From the NCBI GenBank assembly GCA_037179515.1, contig JAXCGZ010011661.1, positions 12,501 through 76,500 on the forward strand: DNA of 64,000 nt, in the 5' to 3' direction. This document shows, piece after piece, positions 24,260 to 51,293 of this stretch. The stretch's first letter is position 1. Every line of letters begins with the position of its first letter. The notes beneath the pieces were generated by a model that saw only the letters and a program-made list of their open reading frames with translations, ran no database searches and was not told the DNA's origin. The DNA is from Halocaridina rubra (lineage: Eukaryota > Arthropoda > Malacostraca > Decapoda > Atyidae). A program made the position numbers and the translations under genes.

Positions 24260-26545
24260 CCATTATATCTTTGGGCCTCATACTGTACAACTTTGCCCAG
24301 GTTGCCAAAACCAATGCCTCTTTCTGCATACCAATCCACGTTTAAGTAGAGATTGGTTTGAACCAGTTTGAAATTTGCTTTAGAATTTACTTTTGTTAGA
24401 AGAGAAAAATTTCCTTCGACGGTGATTTTGTTGTTATTAATTTCCTAAGAATGAGTTTTTCTCTTAATAAGCGAGTAGACATTCATACAGTTTTCTATAT
24501 ATATTCTCATGAGGATCACACACTCGCCTGGACTATTTTTTTTTCTCCCAATCAAAATCTTCGGGATCTTCCTTTTCTATACTGATCAGGTTTTGGACGT
24601 TTTGTCGTTAGTCCTACAACACTCGTCATACTTAGTGTTGTATTAGAAAACAGATGTATCATTGCTAGGACTATTTCTTTCCCCTTATGGCAAAATTTTC
24701 GAACTCATTCTTATAACTTTTTCATAGACATGTTCCTTAGTAGGATTCTTTTGTATCGTTTGAGAATAGGTCATTTTTCTTTAGTTTTTAGGCAGGTTCG
24801 ATAATGGCTACATCGGAGTTATAATAATGCTTGGACACCAATTGCTTGCCAATAATATGACATCCTCTTCCTCTTAAAGCATTTGTTCGTCATACGCTGA
24901 TTTTGTGTTGACCTTAAACAATTGCAATTTAAACAAAAATATGTTGTTTCCAGACGAGAAGGCCAAGGCTTTTTTTCCGAAGTAACTCAGTGATAGACAT
25001 TATTACTGCTATAATGTCGAAGGGTATTCAGAGTCGCATATCAAGAAATTTTCTGTAGATACCTAACTCTTGTCTTATTTACTGACATTCATGAAGTGAT
25101 AGTATGGCTTGGAATCTTCAGTAGAAATATTATTTTCCTACAGTATTTTGTAATAGGATCGTTTGACAGAGCCTTCCTAGTATTTTATTCAACGTGATGT
25201 GCCAAATAATGAGTCAAGTTGATCTTTTGACACTGTATTTGTGTGGTATATCAATCATTATTCAAATATATCCTTTATGCGCATTACCAGAAGTGACTGA
25301 ATGGTTTTATAGTCTATGGTTACAATTCTTCCAATTAAATCACCCTGTAGAAAATGTAGTTTTTTTTTTTTTTTTTTTGAAAATGAGGAGTTATTTATGT
25401 AGTGCTGATTTTCTGCAACAGCTTAATTGTCTTTACCCATTAAATAATGCTAATTTGTTTTTCATGTTTAAAATTCGTAGATTATCGGTTTTGGATCATA
25501 TAAATAATTCAGAAACCAAGAAAAAATAAATCTGAATGTCTGTTATATTAAGCTCATTCACACTCTTTATGCTTGAACTAAAATTTGGTTGCAATTGATT
25601 AGGTTTTCATGCCTTTGAATATAATGCAGGCTATCTTAAACCTAAAGGTTACTTTTCAGGTTGCTGTTTTTGAGACTGATATGTTGATGTTGTGGATTAT
25701 TCAACTTTCTAAAAGTTTTCCTTGCTCAGCCTCAGTCTGGTGGAAGTTAGCTAATATTGATATCAATCTTTAACTGTTTTTGTTAAATTTGGGTGGATAG
25801 CCTTCTGGTACAACATGATGCTTTGTACGAGGTGTGGCCGAGTCAAAGCACACATTCACCAGAAGCTAACATACCTTGATCGCTCCTTTTTGTTCTTTGG
25901 GGACAAAGGGGTGTCACCCCCCCACCCACCCGCCACCATCCTGTTGGGACACCCATTGTATAAGCCTTCTAGTACTTACTAAATACAGCAAGAGACTTGT
26001 ACATTCGCTTATACTTTCAACTGGTTCTGTCATGGAAGACAGCTTAAATGTTTGAGGGTTATGCATTATTCATACCTTCCACTCTATTCCCCTGCCGCAT
26101 TTTCAGCCGCCAACACCACTCTTTATTAACACGTTCCAAGTTAGGGTTTGTAGATCATATATATTTTCATTATAATGCAAGGAGTGTAAGTGTTTACGTG
26201 AATGGTATGTTAACATTAAGTTTTGTGCAGAAACTGAAAAAAATAAATGGAGGGAAAACATGCTGATGAATTCATTAGGAGAGTTTTATATACTGCAAAC
26301 GTGATAGGTTTTCCCCATGAGTTTTGTCCAGTCATGGTTACCAAAAATCTTATATTTATAGATTGATGTACATGTACGATCATTGGTTTTTATTAATGCC
26401 ACTTTGTAACTATAAGAATTGATTAGTATTCTAAAATTTAGTTTGAACGTGTTAAATTGAAATTTCAGTGTCTTGTCTTAAGCCACCTATCTCATTTAAT
26501 AATAATTATTATTATTTTTGTCGTGGGGACTGTGGTAGTATAGTG
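24258..26545. other. unique-looking, microsatellite-poor stretch
   Basis: About 2.3 kb immediately upstream of the first recognised RANBP3 exon with none of the long dinucleotide arrays typical of the window. It is probably RANBP3 intron. I looked for an exon coding for the N-terminal part of RANBP3 and found none I could defend. Confidence 0.5.
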
Positions 26546-26548
26546 TAG

Positions 26549-26741
26549 TCATCGTGGCTTAAGCGGTAGCGTCCGCGACTCTGAGGCGTCAGGTCGAGGG
26601 TTCGCGCCCTGTCACGGTCTGAGGTTAGCAAGGGCATGCACTCAGGGTAACGATTACATCTGCCAAAGCAAGTCCTTCGCAAGAAGGCAAATGTCCTAGC
26701 CCTTGGTTGAAAAGGGAGTCCGTAACGTAAAACCGGAACAA
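26549..26741 (+). mobile_element. SINE family S1, full copy with tRNA-like head
   Basis: ATCGTGGCTTAAGCGGTAGC (A box) and GGTCGAGGGTTCGCGCCC (B box) head the standard S1 body ending ACGTAAAACCGGAAC. With the copy at 4099 this defines the full S1 unit of about 190 bp. Confidence 0.8.
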
Positions 26742-26747
26742 CTGTGG

Positions 26748-26875
26748 TAGTACAGTGGTGAGAACTATCAACATGGGTAGTGACAAACCTCCTGAGCATT
26801 AGCAAGGGCATCTTGCCACAGTTCTCCTGCTCCAACTTGCCTCTGTGTTCACTCCCAATTTGAATGATGATTAGT
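26748..26875 (+). mobile_element. SINE family S2, head decayed
   Basis: GTGACAAACCTCCTGAGCAT, AGCAAGGGCATCTTGCC and TGTGTTCACTCCCAATTTGA. It is arranged directly behind the S1 copy. Confidence 0.55.
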
Positions 26876-27046
26876 ATTGACAAAAAACAGCAAACAAGAA
26901 CAGTTACAGTTCACTGTGCCATTAGAATAAGTATTCGTGTACTGCGGTTGTTTAAACTGATGTATAGTGAAATTATTAGTTATTATCTCTATCATCCATG
27001 ACATTGTAAGTAACATTTTGTCTGAATATACTTCTTTTTCTTTCAG

Positions 27047-43141
<16,095 letters not shown>

Positions 43142-43240
43142 TATAGCTAGTAATTTTTTCAAATTTTTTCTATGGATAAACTGAGCTAATTGCATTGGTT
43201 CAGTGTACATCTGTATTTGTGCATCATATATGACGTATGC

Positions 43241-43246
43241 AATAAA
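43241..43246 (+). terminator. polyadenylation signal AATAAA
   Basis: AATAAA lies 100 bp downstream of the RANBP3 stop, the expected position for the transcript end. Confidence 0.6.
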
Positions 43247-43689
43247 ATGAAATAAGTGCTAGATTATTGTTTGGTATAATGTTGAAAATGACACATGAGC
43301 AAAACACTCAGATGAATGTGTAAAATTTCTTTGGAATTGCCATGAAAGTGTTAAATATTTTGTATTCACAAATAGTTTTTTCTCGACAAATTAAGCCTAA
43401 AATATCTTTATATCGGTAAAAACCATTATCATATTGACCTATATAGTTATGAATTTAGAATTTACCATTTTTCATAGGTATGTGACAATTGATCTTTTAG
43501 CACACTTTAAAACTGGTATAGTATTTAATATAAGTGTTTCTAAAGTCCCTCCTTATTTGCTTTTCAGTTTTCTCTGCCAGTAATAGACCAGTGACATCTT
43601 TTGTGTGGGAAAGTCTTACTCATTATTTGGGGATTTTTTTTGTCTAGTATTGAAGTTTATGCTGTTTTTAACTGCTTCCATGTTGACTA

Positions 43690-44285
43690 GAGCAAGGATC
43701 GAAAATCACTGCATGACAGAGGTTTTTCAGTCTGTGGTTCGAAGTGGAGCTACGACTATGGACAGGATTGTGCTCTAGATATGAAAACTCATCATCAGTG
43801 CCCTTAGGAAGTTTATAGAGACTGGATCCATAAAGGATAAACCCAGATCAGGATGACCTCGAATTGGGCAGAGTGAGAAGGTCTAAGCTGCTCGTAAGAC
43901 GTCATTATGTGTCTATTAGAGTCCATTTGGTGAGCAGCTGCATAACTAAACACTGGCGCAACATTTGTATCAACATATTTTGAAATGTGATTACTGCTGT
44001 ATATGTAAAAATTAGATGTCATGCTGATGTTCAGTTCTACAGCTGCTTGCTGAATGGAGTTTCATGTACCTATAACAAATGTCTCGCAGACACTTTCGAA
44101 ATTTTCCTCACTCTCCCTAGTTTGAGGTCTTCCTGATCTGGGTTTGTCACTTAAGGATCCAGTCTCCATAAACATCTGATGGGTTTTTACGATGATTATC
44201 CTATCCAATGCATAATTGTGTCCATAGACTGTCCATAATCATTGTTCCACTTTGACTACAGATTGAAGTACTTCCCGTCAAGCAG
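43690..44285. mobile_element. inverted pair of DDE-transposase N-terminal remnants
   Basis: Plus-strand codons near 43818-43880 read TGSIKDKPRSG and, after a stop, PRIGQSEK. Minus-strand codons near 44180-44110 read TGSLSDKPRSGRPQTRESEE. This is the helix-turn-helix linker typical of IS630/mariner-type transposases, here in two copies facing each other. Flanking bases also mirror for roughly 100 bp on each side. No catalytic domain remains. Confidence 0.6.
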
Positions 44286-44289
44286 CTAT

Positions 44290-45780
44290 TTGAAACCTCT
44301 TCTCTCGTCGCCATAGAAGCAGAAGTAGAGCAAAATTTAAAAAGAAAACTCAAAGCACTTTCCAACTACTGAGTAACAGTTTATCACTAAATGAACGTTG
44401 GTCAATTACTTGCAAAGGGAACTGATAATCAAATAGGAAGGGAATTTAGAACACATAGTAATTGATATATATTTTGTAATTATTTTCTCGATACCTGTGA
44501 ATTTTTCATCAGGGATAACACAATCAAATCACATTCAGCACCAGTAACAAATTACTCATCTTCGTTTTAGTGACCCAAGCAATTGAGAATTAAAGATGTA
44601 CTTGATTTCCATCCATGGAAATCGTCCCTCTAAAAGCATGAGTGAAGAGACTCCTTAATCCTAATATTTATACAGTATTCAAGAGCATTGTGTAACGTGT
44701 CCTGAATCAAAGTTATTATGGTAGATAAAAAAACTCTTCAGAGAAATATGGACCATCATTTGTAATTGGAATGGTATTTTTTCAAGCCAAATAGTGAGCA
44801 TCTTTTATCGTAACTGGGACCTGACACACGTATCTTTGCTCATGATGTTTTTTCTTATAGTAGGATAATAATAATAGTTTATTAATAATTATTTGTTCTT
44901 GTAAAGAACAAGGGAACATATGATTACGTTGTAGTAGATCTCGTGGACAAAGTACAGTATGTGTAATGATTTGGCTGCTGCAGGTTATCACTTGCATGAT
45001 GATGATGGACTCCTATATGGTCATATTGACCATAGTATTATAACTATAATGGTCGATAATAATAAATATGAAATTTTGTTGTTGACTTTCTCTAAAGGTC
45101 AACCTTTCAACCATCCGCACTTAAAATTGTAGTGTATGCTTTATGATGCTAAATGGTTTTCCATGAGTTCAAAGTGCTTTTGGTAGATAAGTTCTAGGAA
45201 ACTGGTGGATACCTTATGCCATGGATATAAGCTAAATTGCATATACAGGCGTACTGTACAATTATCTATAATATATACCTTAGGTAAACTTCGACCCCAC
45301 ATAAAAGTGGGAAAAGATGTAGACAAAGAAGATATACCTTAGGTAAAGTTAACAATTATAAAAATACAATAAAACTGAACAGTGAAAATGTATTACGTGA
45401 AAGTGGTTACTCTAAAAATATAGTACATTATATGTAATTGCCCTTGTGAATATGCCACAATAATAGACAACCGTAACCAATAGTTAAATAGAACAAATAT
45501 AAAAAAAAAATGTGTAATGAATGTAGTTACTCCCTCAATACCTGCATCACTTGCCCCTTATAACGTAATGGGCACAGTCAGGGAGTAACAAGACTGGTAA
45601 AATTGAAAAAGTAAAATACAGCATTATGTGGCTGTGCTCTCTCTTTTCTCTTACTGCAACTATCTGCACCCATCCTTTTGTATAGGAGCTAAACAATACT
45701 TTGCTGTTATAAAACAGGGAGATTGTAGACAGTTGTAGGGCAAGTGAGAAGAGAGAGAAAAAAGCGACGTTCACTTCACA
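44290..45780. other. stretch without recognisable gene
   Basis: About 1.5 kb with only short open frames and one S3-like tail motif near 45293 (CGACCCCACATAAAAGTGGG). No exon or RNA gene is recognised. Confidence 0.5.
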
Positions 45781-46090
45781 TTTTTTTTTTTATGTGACAC
45801 CAGGACAGGCAAAAAAATAAACTGCCTTCATCAACAAAGGCCTGGGCACGAGAAAATATTAAAACAGGAAAGAAAAAGGTTATTGACAAGGTAGTGAAAC
45901 AAAAGGAAAGGACAGACTGAAAAAAATAGTCAAAGTACTGAGGACTTAAAGATGAGGAGGATTAGGCCCTGAGATGACGATAGATCTGCTTTTGGGAGGA
46001 AGATCGGTCATAAGAATTGGAAAGACAGAAGGAGAAAGAGTTCAGAGTCTGGAGGTATATAGGAAGAAGCAGTTGCTGCACCAACCAATC
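45781..46090 (-). mobile_element. LINE 3' end (jockey-like)
   Basis: From the right, the minus strand reads CCTCCAGACTCTGAACTCTT, CTTCTGTCTTTCCAATTCTT, then CCTTTGTTGATGAAGGCAG and CCTGTCCTGGTGTCACAT with poly-A. These match 48950-49170 of the plus-strand copy. It is 5'-truncated and non-coding. Confidence 0.68.
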
Positions 46091-46129
46091 CGCGAGCTAC
46101 ATATAAAGTCATTTATTGTTTAACCCTGG

Positions 46130-46255
46130 AATGGCAGTGTAGCTTCACCCTCCAGAGCTTCAAAAGAGGTCAACCAAATTGGAAGGGAAAAAGAGGGCAA
46201 ACTGCCACAGCCAAACTCTTCTTCTCAAGGAACACCAGAACTTGACTTCGTCACC
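46130..46255 (+). repeat. dispersed repeat, copy 1
   Basis: GGCAGTGTAGCTTCACCCTC, CAGAGCTTCAAAAGAGG and GGCAAACTGCCACAGCCAAA are matched by a second copy at 50655-50810. Confidence 0.6.
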
Positions 46256-46974
46256 TGGACATTTACCTCGTATGACATTTCATCAACACCAATTTTTCTA
46301 CACCAAGAAATGAAAATTCCTTCTAGCCAGACACTGAGAGCAACCCTGGACACAACTACAAACACATTTGTCCATATGTTCCAAACCCATTACTTCGAGC
46401 TGAAGCACTAAAGGTTCAGTTATTTGCACTTCATGCAGAACTGAATCCACATCACCTTTACAACACATGCTACATGACTTTGCACTCATACTTGGATCCA
46501 CTCACAACTCTCATTCAAACCCATCCCATACTCCTTCCACACCCCATTTCCCCAATCTGCCCATCCTTTCATCACCATCAACATTCAAAACACCCCAACC
46601 CTCAGCAAAACAATTAATATAACTTTCTACGGACTCTCCCCCACCTAATCCCTTGCAGCAGTACATAATACAAACCACACGCACACAACATCAATATTCT
46701 ACAATTTAACTAGGATGGCATAACCACCTAAAACAAGGACTAACATACTTTAACAAAGTTCCCCAACCATCTCTTATGTTATCACTTGATGAGCCTCTTC
46801 CTCCTTATGAAATATCGTCAGAGAGATCATAGTAGTCTTTAACACTACAATAATGCCTGCTATATTTACCATACGGAACCTGAGCAGAGTAATGTACTTG
46901 ATATATTAATGGAAGCTTATTGCAATAAGAACAAAGAAAAAGGGGTGCATACAGTTTACAGTATTTTTAGGGTA

Positions 46975-47858
46975 TCCTTTGTAATCGCTCTTGATATCTC
47001 TAAGGCTTTTGAGAGAGTCTGGCACAAGGCTCTTTTGGCCAAACTCCCTGCCTATGGGTTTACCCCTTCTTTCTGTTCTCTGATTTCCAATTTTCTTACT
47101 GACCGTTTTATATTTGTAGTTATTGATGGTGCGACATCTAGCCCTTTCTCTGTTAGCAGCGGTGTTCCACAGGGCTTTGTTCTTTCACCTACTCTGTTCC
47201 TGCTCTTCATCAATGATCTACTACAATCCTCATCTTCCTCTCTTCTCCATGCCTTTGCTGATGATTCTACCCTTCACTTTTCCTCTGCCTTTTCTTCTCA
47301 ACCTTCATATGCTACTCGTAATCAGTCTTGTATTACTCTTTCTTCTACTCTCAACTCCGATTCGCAGAGTATCTGAGTGGGGCACTCAAAATTTAGTTAA
47401 ATTCATTGCCTCCAAGACAGTTTCTGGCTATCTCTTTATCTTCTTCACCTCCTGATAACCCTATTGTCTTCGAAACTAATGAAAGTTACCCTCTTAATTC
47501 TATCAACATATTAGGAATCCATATAGCCTGTAATTTGTCTTGGAGGAATCACATAATCCAAATTTCTCAATTTTCATCCAAATAATTAGGGGTTTTGTTT
47601 TGTTTTCGTCATTACTTTTCCTCTTTACAGTTACTTAAAATTTATAAAGGTCTTATCCATCACTCCTTAGAATACTGCTCACACATCTGGGGTGCTTCTT
47701 CTGATCCTTACCTCCTTGATAGGGTTGAATCTAAGGCAGTCAGACTCATTAATGATCCTTCTCTTACTTCTATTCTGGATTCTCTCTCTCTTCACCGTAA
47801 GGTATCTTCTCTTTCTCTTTTCTATTGCTACTACTTCCATCGCTGCTCTGATGAGCAG
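46975..47858 (+). pseudogene. jockey-like LINE reverse transcriptase, copy 1
   Basis: Codons to 47376 give LDISKAFERVWHKALLAKLP, SSGVPQGFVLSPTLFLLFIND and HAFADDSTLHF: the palm of a non-LTR reverse transcriptase with the catalytic (F)ADD box. After a frameshift the thumb region continues at 47595 with LEYCSHIWGASSDPYLLDRV and VESKAVRLINDPSL. The endonuclease and the N-terminal third of the reverse transcriptase are missing. It joins copy 2 directly near 47858. Confidence 0.8.
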
Positions 47859-49170
47859 TGTGGCTTCCGCATAGTAAGATCCACTGGTGACCTGTCCTAT
47901 CTTACTCATGTATGGTCATCTTTTCTGAGAAGCTACGGGGACTCCTTTGTCGTCACCCTTGATATCTCTAAAGCTTCTGACAGTTTGGCACAAGGCTCTG
48001 ATGGCCCAACTCCCTACTTATGACTTTACCCTTTCCCTAAGTTCTCTGATTTACATTTCTCTTTCTAACAGTTTTATATCTGTGGTTGTTGAAAGTGCAA
48101 CATCTACCCCATGCCCTGTTACCAGTGGTATCCCACAGGGCTCTGTTCTTTCACCTACTCTTTTTCCTTCTCTTAGTCAAAGATTTTCTTCAGTCCTCAT
48201 CCTCCTCTCTTCTTCATGCCTTTGCCAACGATTCTACCCTTCATTTTTACTCTGCCTTTTCTTCACAACCTTCATCTGCTACTTTGCATACTCTTTCTTC
48301 TACTCTCAACTCTGATTGATTTGTAGAGGGTATCTGAGTGGGGCACCCAAAATATTGCTAAACTTAATGCCTCCAAGACACAGTTTCTGGATATCTCTTT
48401 ATCTTCTCTTCCTCCTGATAGCCCTATTGTCTTCGAAACTAACGATATTTACCTTCTTAATTCCATTAACATATTAGGAATCCAGACAGCCAGCAACTTG
48501 TCTCTGAGGTATCATATGATCCAAATTTCTAAATCTGCATCCAAAATATTGGGGGTTCTGTTTCGTTTTAGTCATTACTTTTCCTCTTTACAGTTACTTA
48601 AAATCTACTAAGGTCTTATCTGTCCCTGCTTAGAATACTGCTTGCATATCTGGGGTGCTTCTTTATATACTTACCTCCTTGATAGGGTTGAATCTAAGGC
48701 AGTCAGCCTAATTAATGACTCTTCTATAACTTTTAAACTTGATTCTCTTTTACTTTGCCGTAAGGTATCATCCCTTTCTCTTTTTTATCATTACTACTTC
48801 CATCGCTGCTCTGATGAGATGATGAGTTGCATCCCTCCCCCACTGCAGAGGCCGCCTAACACTCGCCAAGCAGCCTTGTCTCACAGGTAATGTGTGGAGA
48901 TTTGCAGCTCACGGATTGATCTGTACAGTGACTGCTCCTTTCCCTTTACCTCCAGACTCTGGAACTCTCTTCCTCCTTCTGTTTTTCCTAATTCTTAGAA
49001 TGTATCTTCCTTTACTTTCAGCTTGCCATTTTCCTATTGTGTATCATTACCTCATCTCTGCCTTGTCCTTAACCTTTTAGTTTTTCTTCACCTTCATGAT
49101 ATCTTTGTGCCCCGGCTTTTATTGATGAGGGCAATTTTATTGCCTGTCCCAGTGTCACACTCAGACAAAA
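47859..49170 (+). pseudogene. jockey-like LINE reverse transcriptase, copy 2, with 3' tail
   Basis: Begins at QCGFRIVRSTGDLSYLTHVW, upstream of the point where copy 1 starts, and repeats the same palm (SGIPQGSVLSPTLFPS; HAFANDSTLHF), the thumb (GASLYTYLLDRVESKAVSLI) and the 3' UTR ending CCTGTCCCAGTGTCAC and poly-A. Several frameshifts are present, and the catalytic box reads ANDS instead of ADDS. Inactive. Confidence 0.78.
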
Positions 49171-49584
49171 AAAATCAAATGCTAAAAGTATGCTTACATG
49201 AAATGCTTATGATCAGTCTCCAGCTCTGACATATTCTTGGAAAAAAATGCAATTGTTAAAACATAATTCTGACATTTTCCATCCTTTAAAAAACAGAAGT
49301 AACAAATATTGAAAAAGTGCACAGCAGAAATGCTTATGAACAGTCTCTATATATGATCATGTACTTGACCTTTGAATATACAGAAAAAAATTAACATGTA
49401 TTTCTCAGTACTCAGCTTTCGGAATGCCTATGTACAGTCAACAGCTTTGATGCTTTTCTGGACCTAACTGATTCCTAATATTAGATTGTGCAAAACCATA
49501 CTTCTAAAAACTGATATAAAAGTGAATTAACCTGAAATTTTCCATCAAAGTAAATTTGAAATGTTATTTTGTTTGGCTACTAAT

Positions 49585-49895
49585 CAAGTGTATATACACA
49601 AAAGCCATATTCCAGCTCATAATGAGGGTGGATGAGTCAAAGGAATATATTTTGAAGCTGTGGGGGAAGAATATACAGAGGGGAGGATTCTCAGTCCCCT
49701 AGCGGGGAAACATGGAGGAAAAATTCTTAACCCCCTCACTCAGGAGGAACTAATCAAGTACCAGCACATAATAGGGGTGGATGAGTCAAAATAAAATATC
49801 TTGAAGCTTTGGGGGAAGAATATACAGGGAAAGGGATTTCCCATCCCCTAGCAGGGACCATGGAGGAAGAATTCATACCCTAATCAAGTACCAGC
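49585..49895. repeat. tandem duplication, about 149-bp unit
   Basis: GGGTGGATGAGTCAAA starts at 49626 and 49775. Both are followed by TTTTGAAGCTGTGGGGGAAG or TCTTGAAGCTTTGGGGGAAG and by TCCCCTAGC(G/A)GGGA. Confidence 0.82.
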
Positions 49896-50089
49896 ATATA
49901 AAATCTAAAATATTATGAAGGCGTAGAATTAAATTAATTTCCCTCGAAGTGAATTGCATAGATGTATATTAACTACATGGAATTAGACACATTACCATAT
50001 TTTGTTTAAAAAAAAAATAATAAAATAAAATAAAATCATGATTTTTTAAATCTGAGTTAAATAGATTTAAATCATATTAACCCAGGTCA

Positions 50090-50560
50090 GGGCCCACAAG
50101 CAGATTGTTATGGCATGCTTCATCTGATGGTTGATGAAAGGAGCATAGTCTGGGTCTGTTAGGAGCTGTCTATTAAGTTCCATGACGAGTCAGTTGTCAT
50201 GGTGGGAGTGAAGAAGACTGACATGAGAAATGGTTGAGGAGGGTATTGGCCTGCAAATTGTTTGAAGGTATAGTGTCTGGTGTTGAGAAGACAGCATGTG
50301 ATTTTGTTGTGTTACCTTTGGATAGCGTGAAACTGCCTAGTGTTTTGTAATTTGTTATGTGGTAAAGTGTTTGAAGGTAATTATTCCAATTTAATATTTC
50401 ATGTTCTAGTATTTTATTGTTGATTAGTGTGTTGAATGTTTGTATTTGTTGTGCACTGTCCTGTTTGAGGGATGTTGATCATGTTTTAATGTATTGCGTT
50501 GTTTGATGAGGTCTTGAATTTCTGGTGTGAAATTGGGGTGGTGTCTTTTTCTGTCCTTTA
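50090..50560 (-). pseudogene. decayed LINE segment (possible)
   Basis: The minus strand reads HPNFTPEIQDLIKQRNTLK at 50555-50500 and then a frameshifted run that includes DPDYAPF near 50150. This resembles the linker between endonuclease and reverse transcriptase in jockey/I-type LINEs (PEI..LI..RN). No catalytic motif is present, so the call is tentative. Confidence 0.4.
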
Positions 50561-50654
50561 GGGATATTTATTTGTCTCTGTATTGAATAACGTTGTGAAA
50601 AGACAGTATAGCATCGTTTATACCTACGATGGGATTAGTAATTAGATTATTAGA

Positions 50655-50810
50655 GTGGCAGCATCTACAGCATAGGTTCACCATCCAGAGCTGCAAATCA
50701 GAGAAGGAGGCCAAGCAATTCAGAAGAGGAGTTGCAAAAGATGCCAAACTGCCACACCCAACCACTACCCCTCAAGTGACACGAGAACCTGACTGACGCT
50801 TTGGTCACCA
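50655..50810 (+). repeat. dispersed repeat, copy 2
   Basis: GGCAGCATCTACAGCATAGG, CCATCCAGAGCTGCAAATCA and CCAAACTGCCACACCCAACC parallel the copy at 46130-46255. Confidence 0.55.
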
Positions 50811-51293
50811 GAATGACTGCATCATGAGCAAGTAATGTGATGGTACTGCTAAGGAGAAATGGGTAATGAAGTAAGAGACTCAGAAACACAGACTCTGTTA
50901 CATCAATAGAAAAGTGACTCATGACTAATAACTGTATAGGTCATATAGGCCTGAAAAAGAATACAAAAGATGATATGTAAACAGTTACAGTATATAAAGT
51001 ATATCAAATACTAGCAAAAACAAAGGGAACTTCATTTATATAAAACGTAATTTTAAAGATTTCTTACATAAACAAATTCTCGTAAACATCAAGATTTTCG
51101 ATGGAAAAAGCATTTTCCCTTTAATCTGGTCACTTTTAATATTATATATTGTAGTTGATCATACTTTTATCTGGTCTTTCACAGCATTTTCTTCTCGTTT
51201 GCATTTTTAATTTCCAGTCCTTTAAGCTCTCTGGATTTTTACTTTCTTCTCATTAACACAAGGCTTGACTTTAAAAGTTTTCCCTTCTTTTAT

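Noticed and set aside
43813..44022. A 69-codon minus-strand gene
   Set aside because: It overlaps the inverted transposase remnant and has no recognisable domain.
46298..46501. Cysteine-rich 67-codon minus-strand frame
   Set aside because: Cysteine spacing matches no family I know and the frame has no supporting splice sites.
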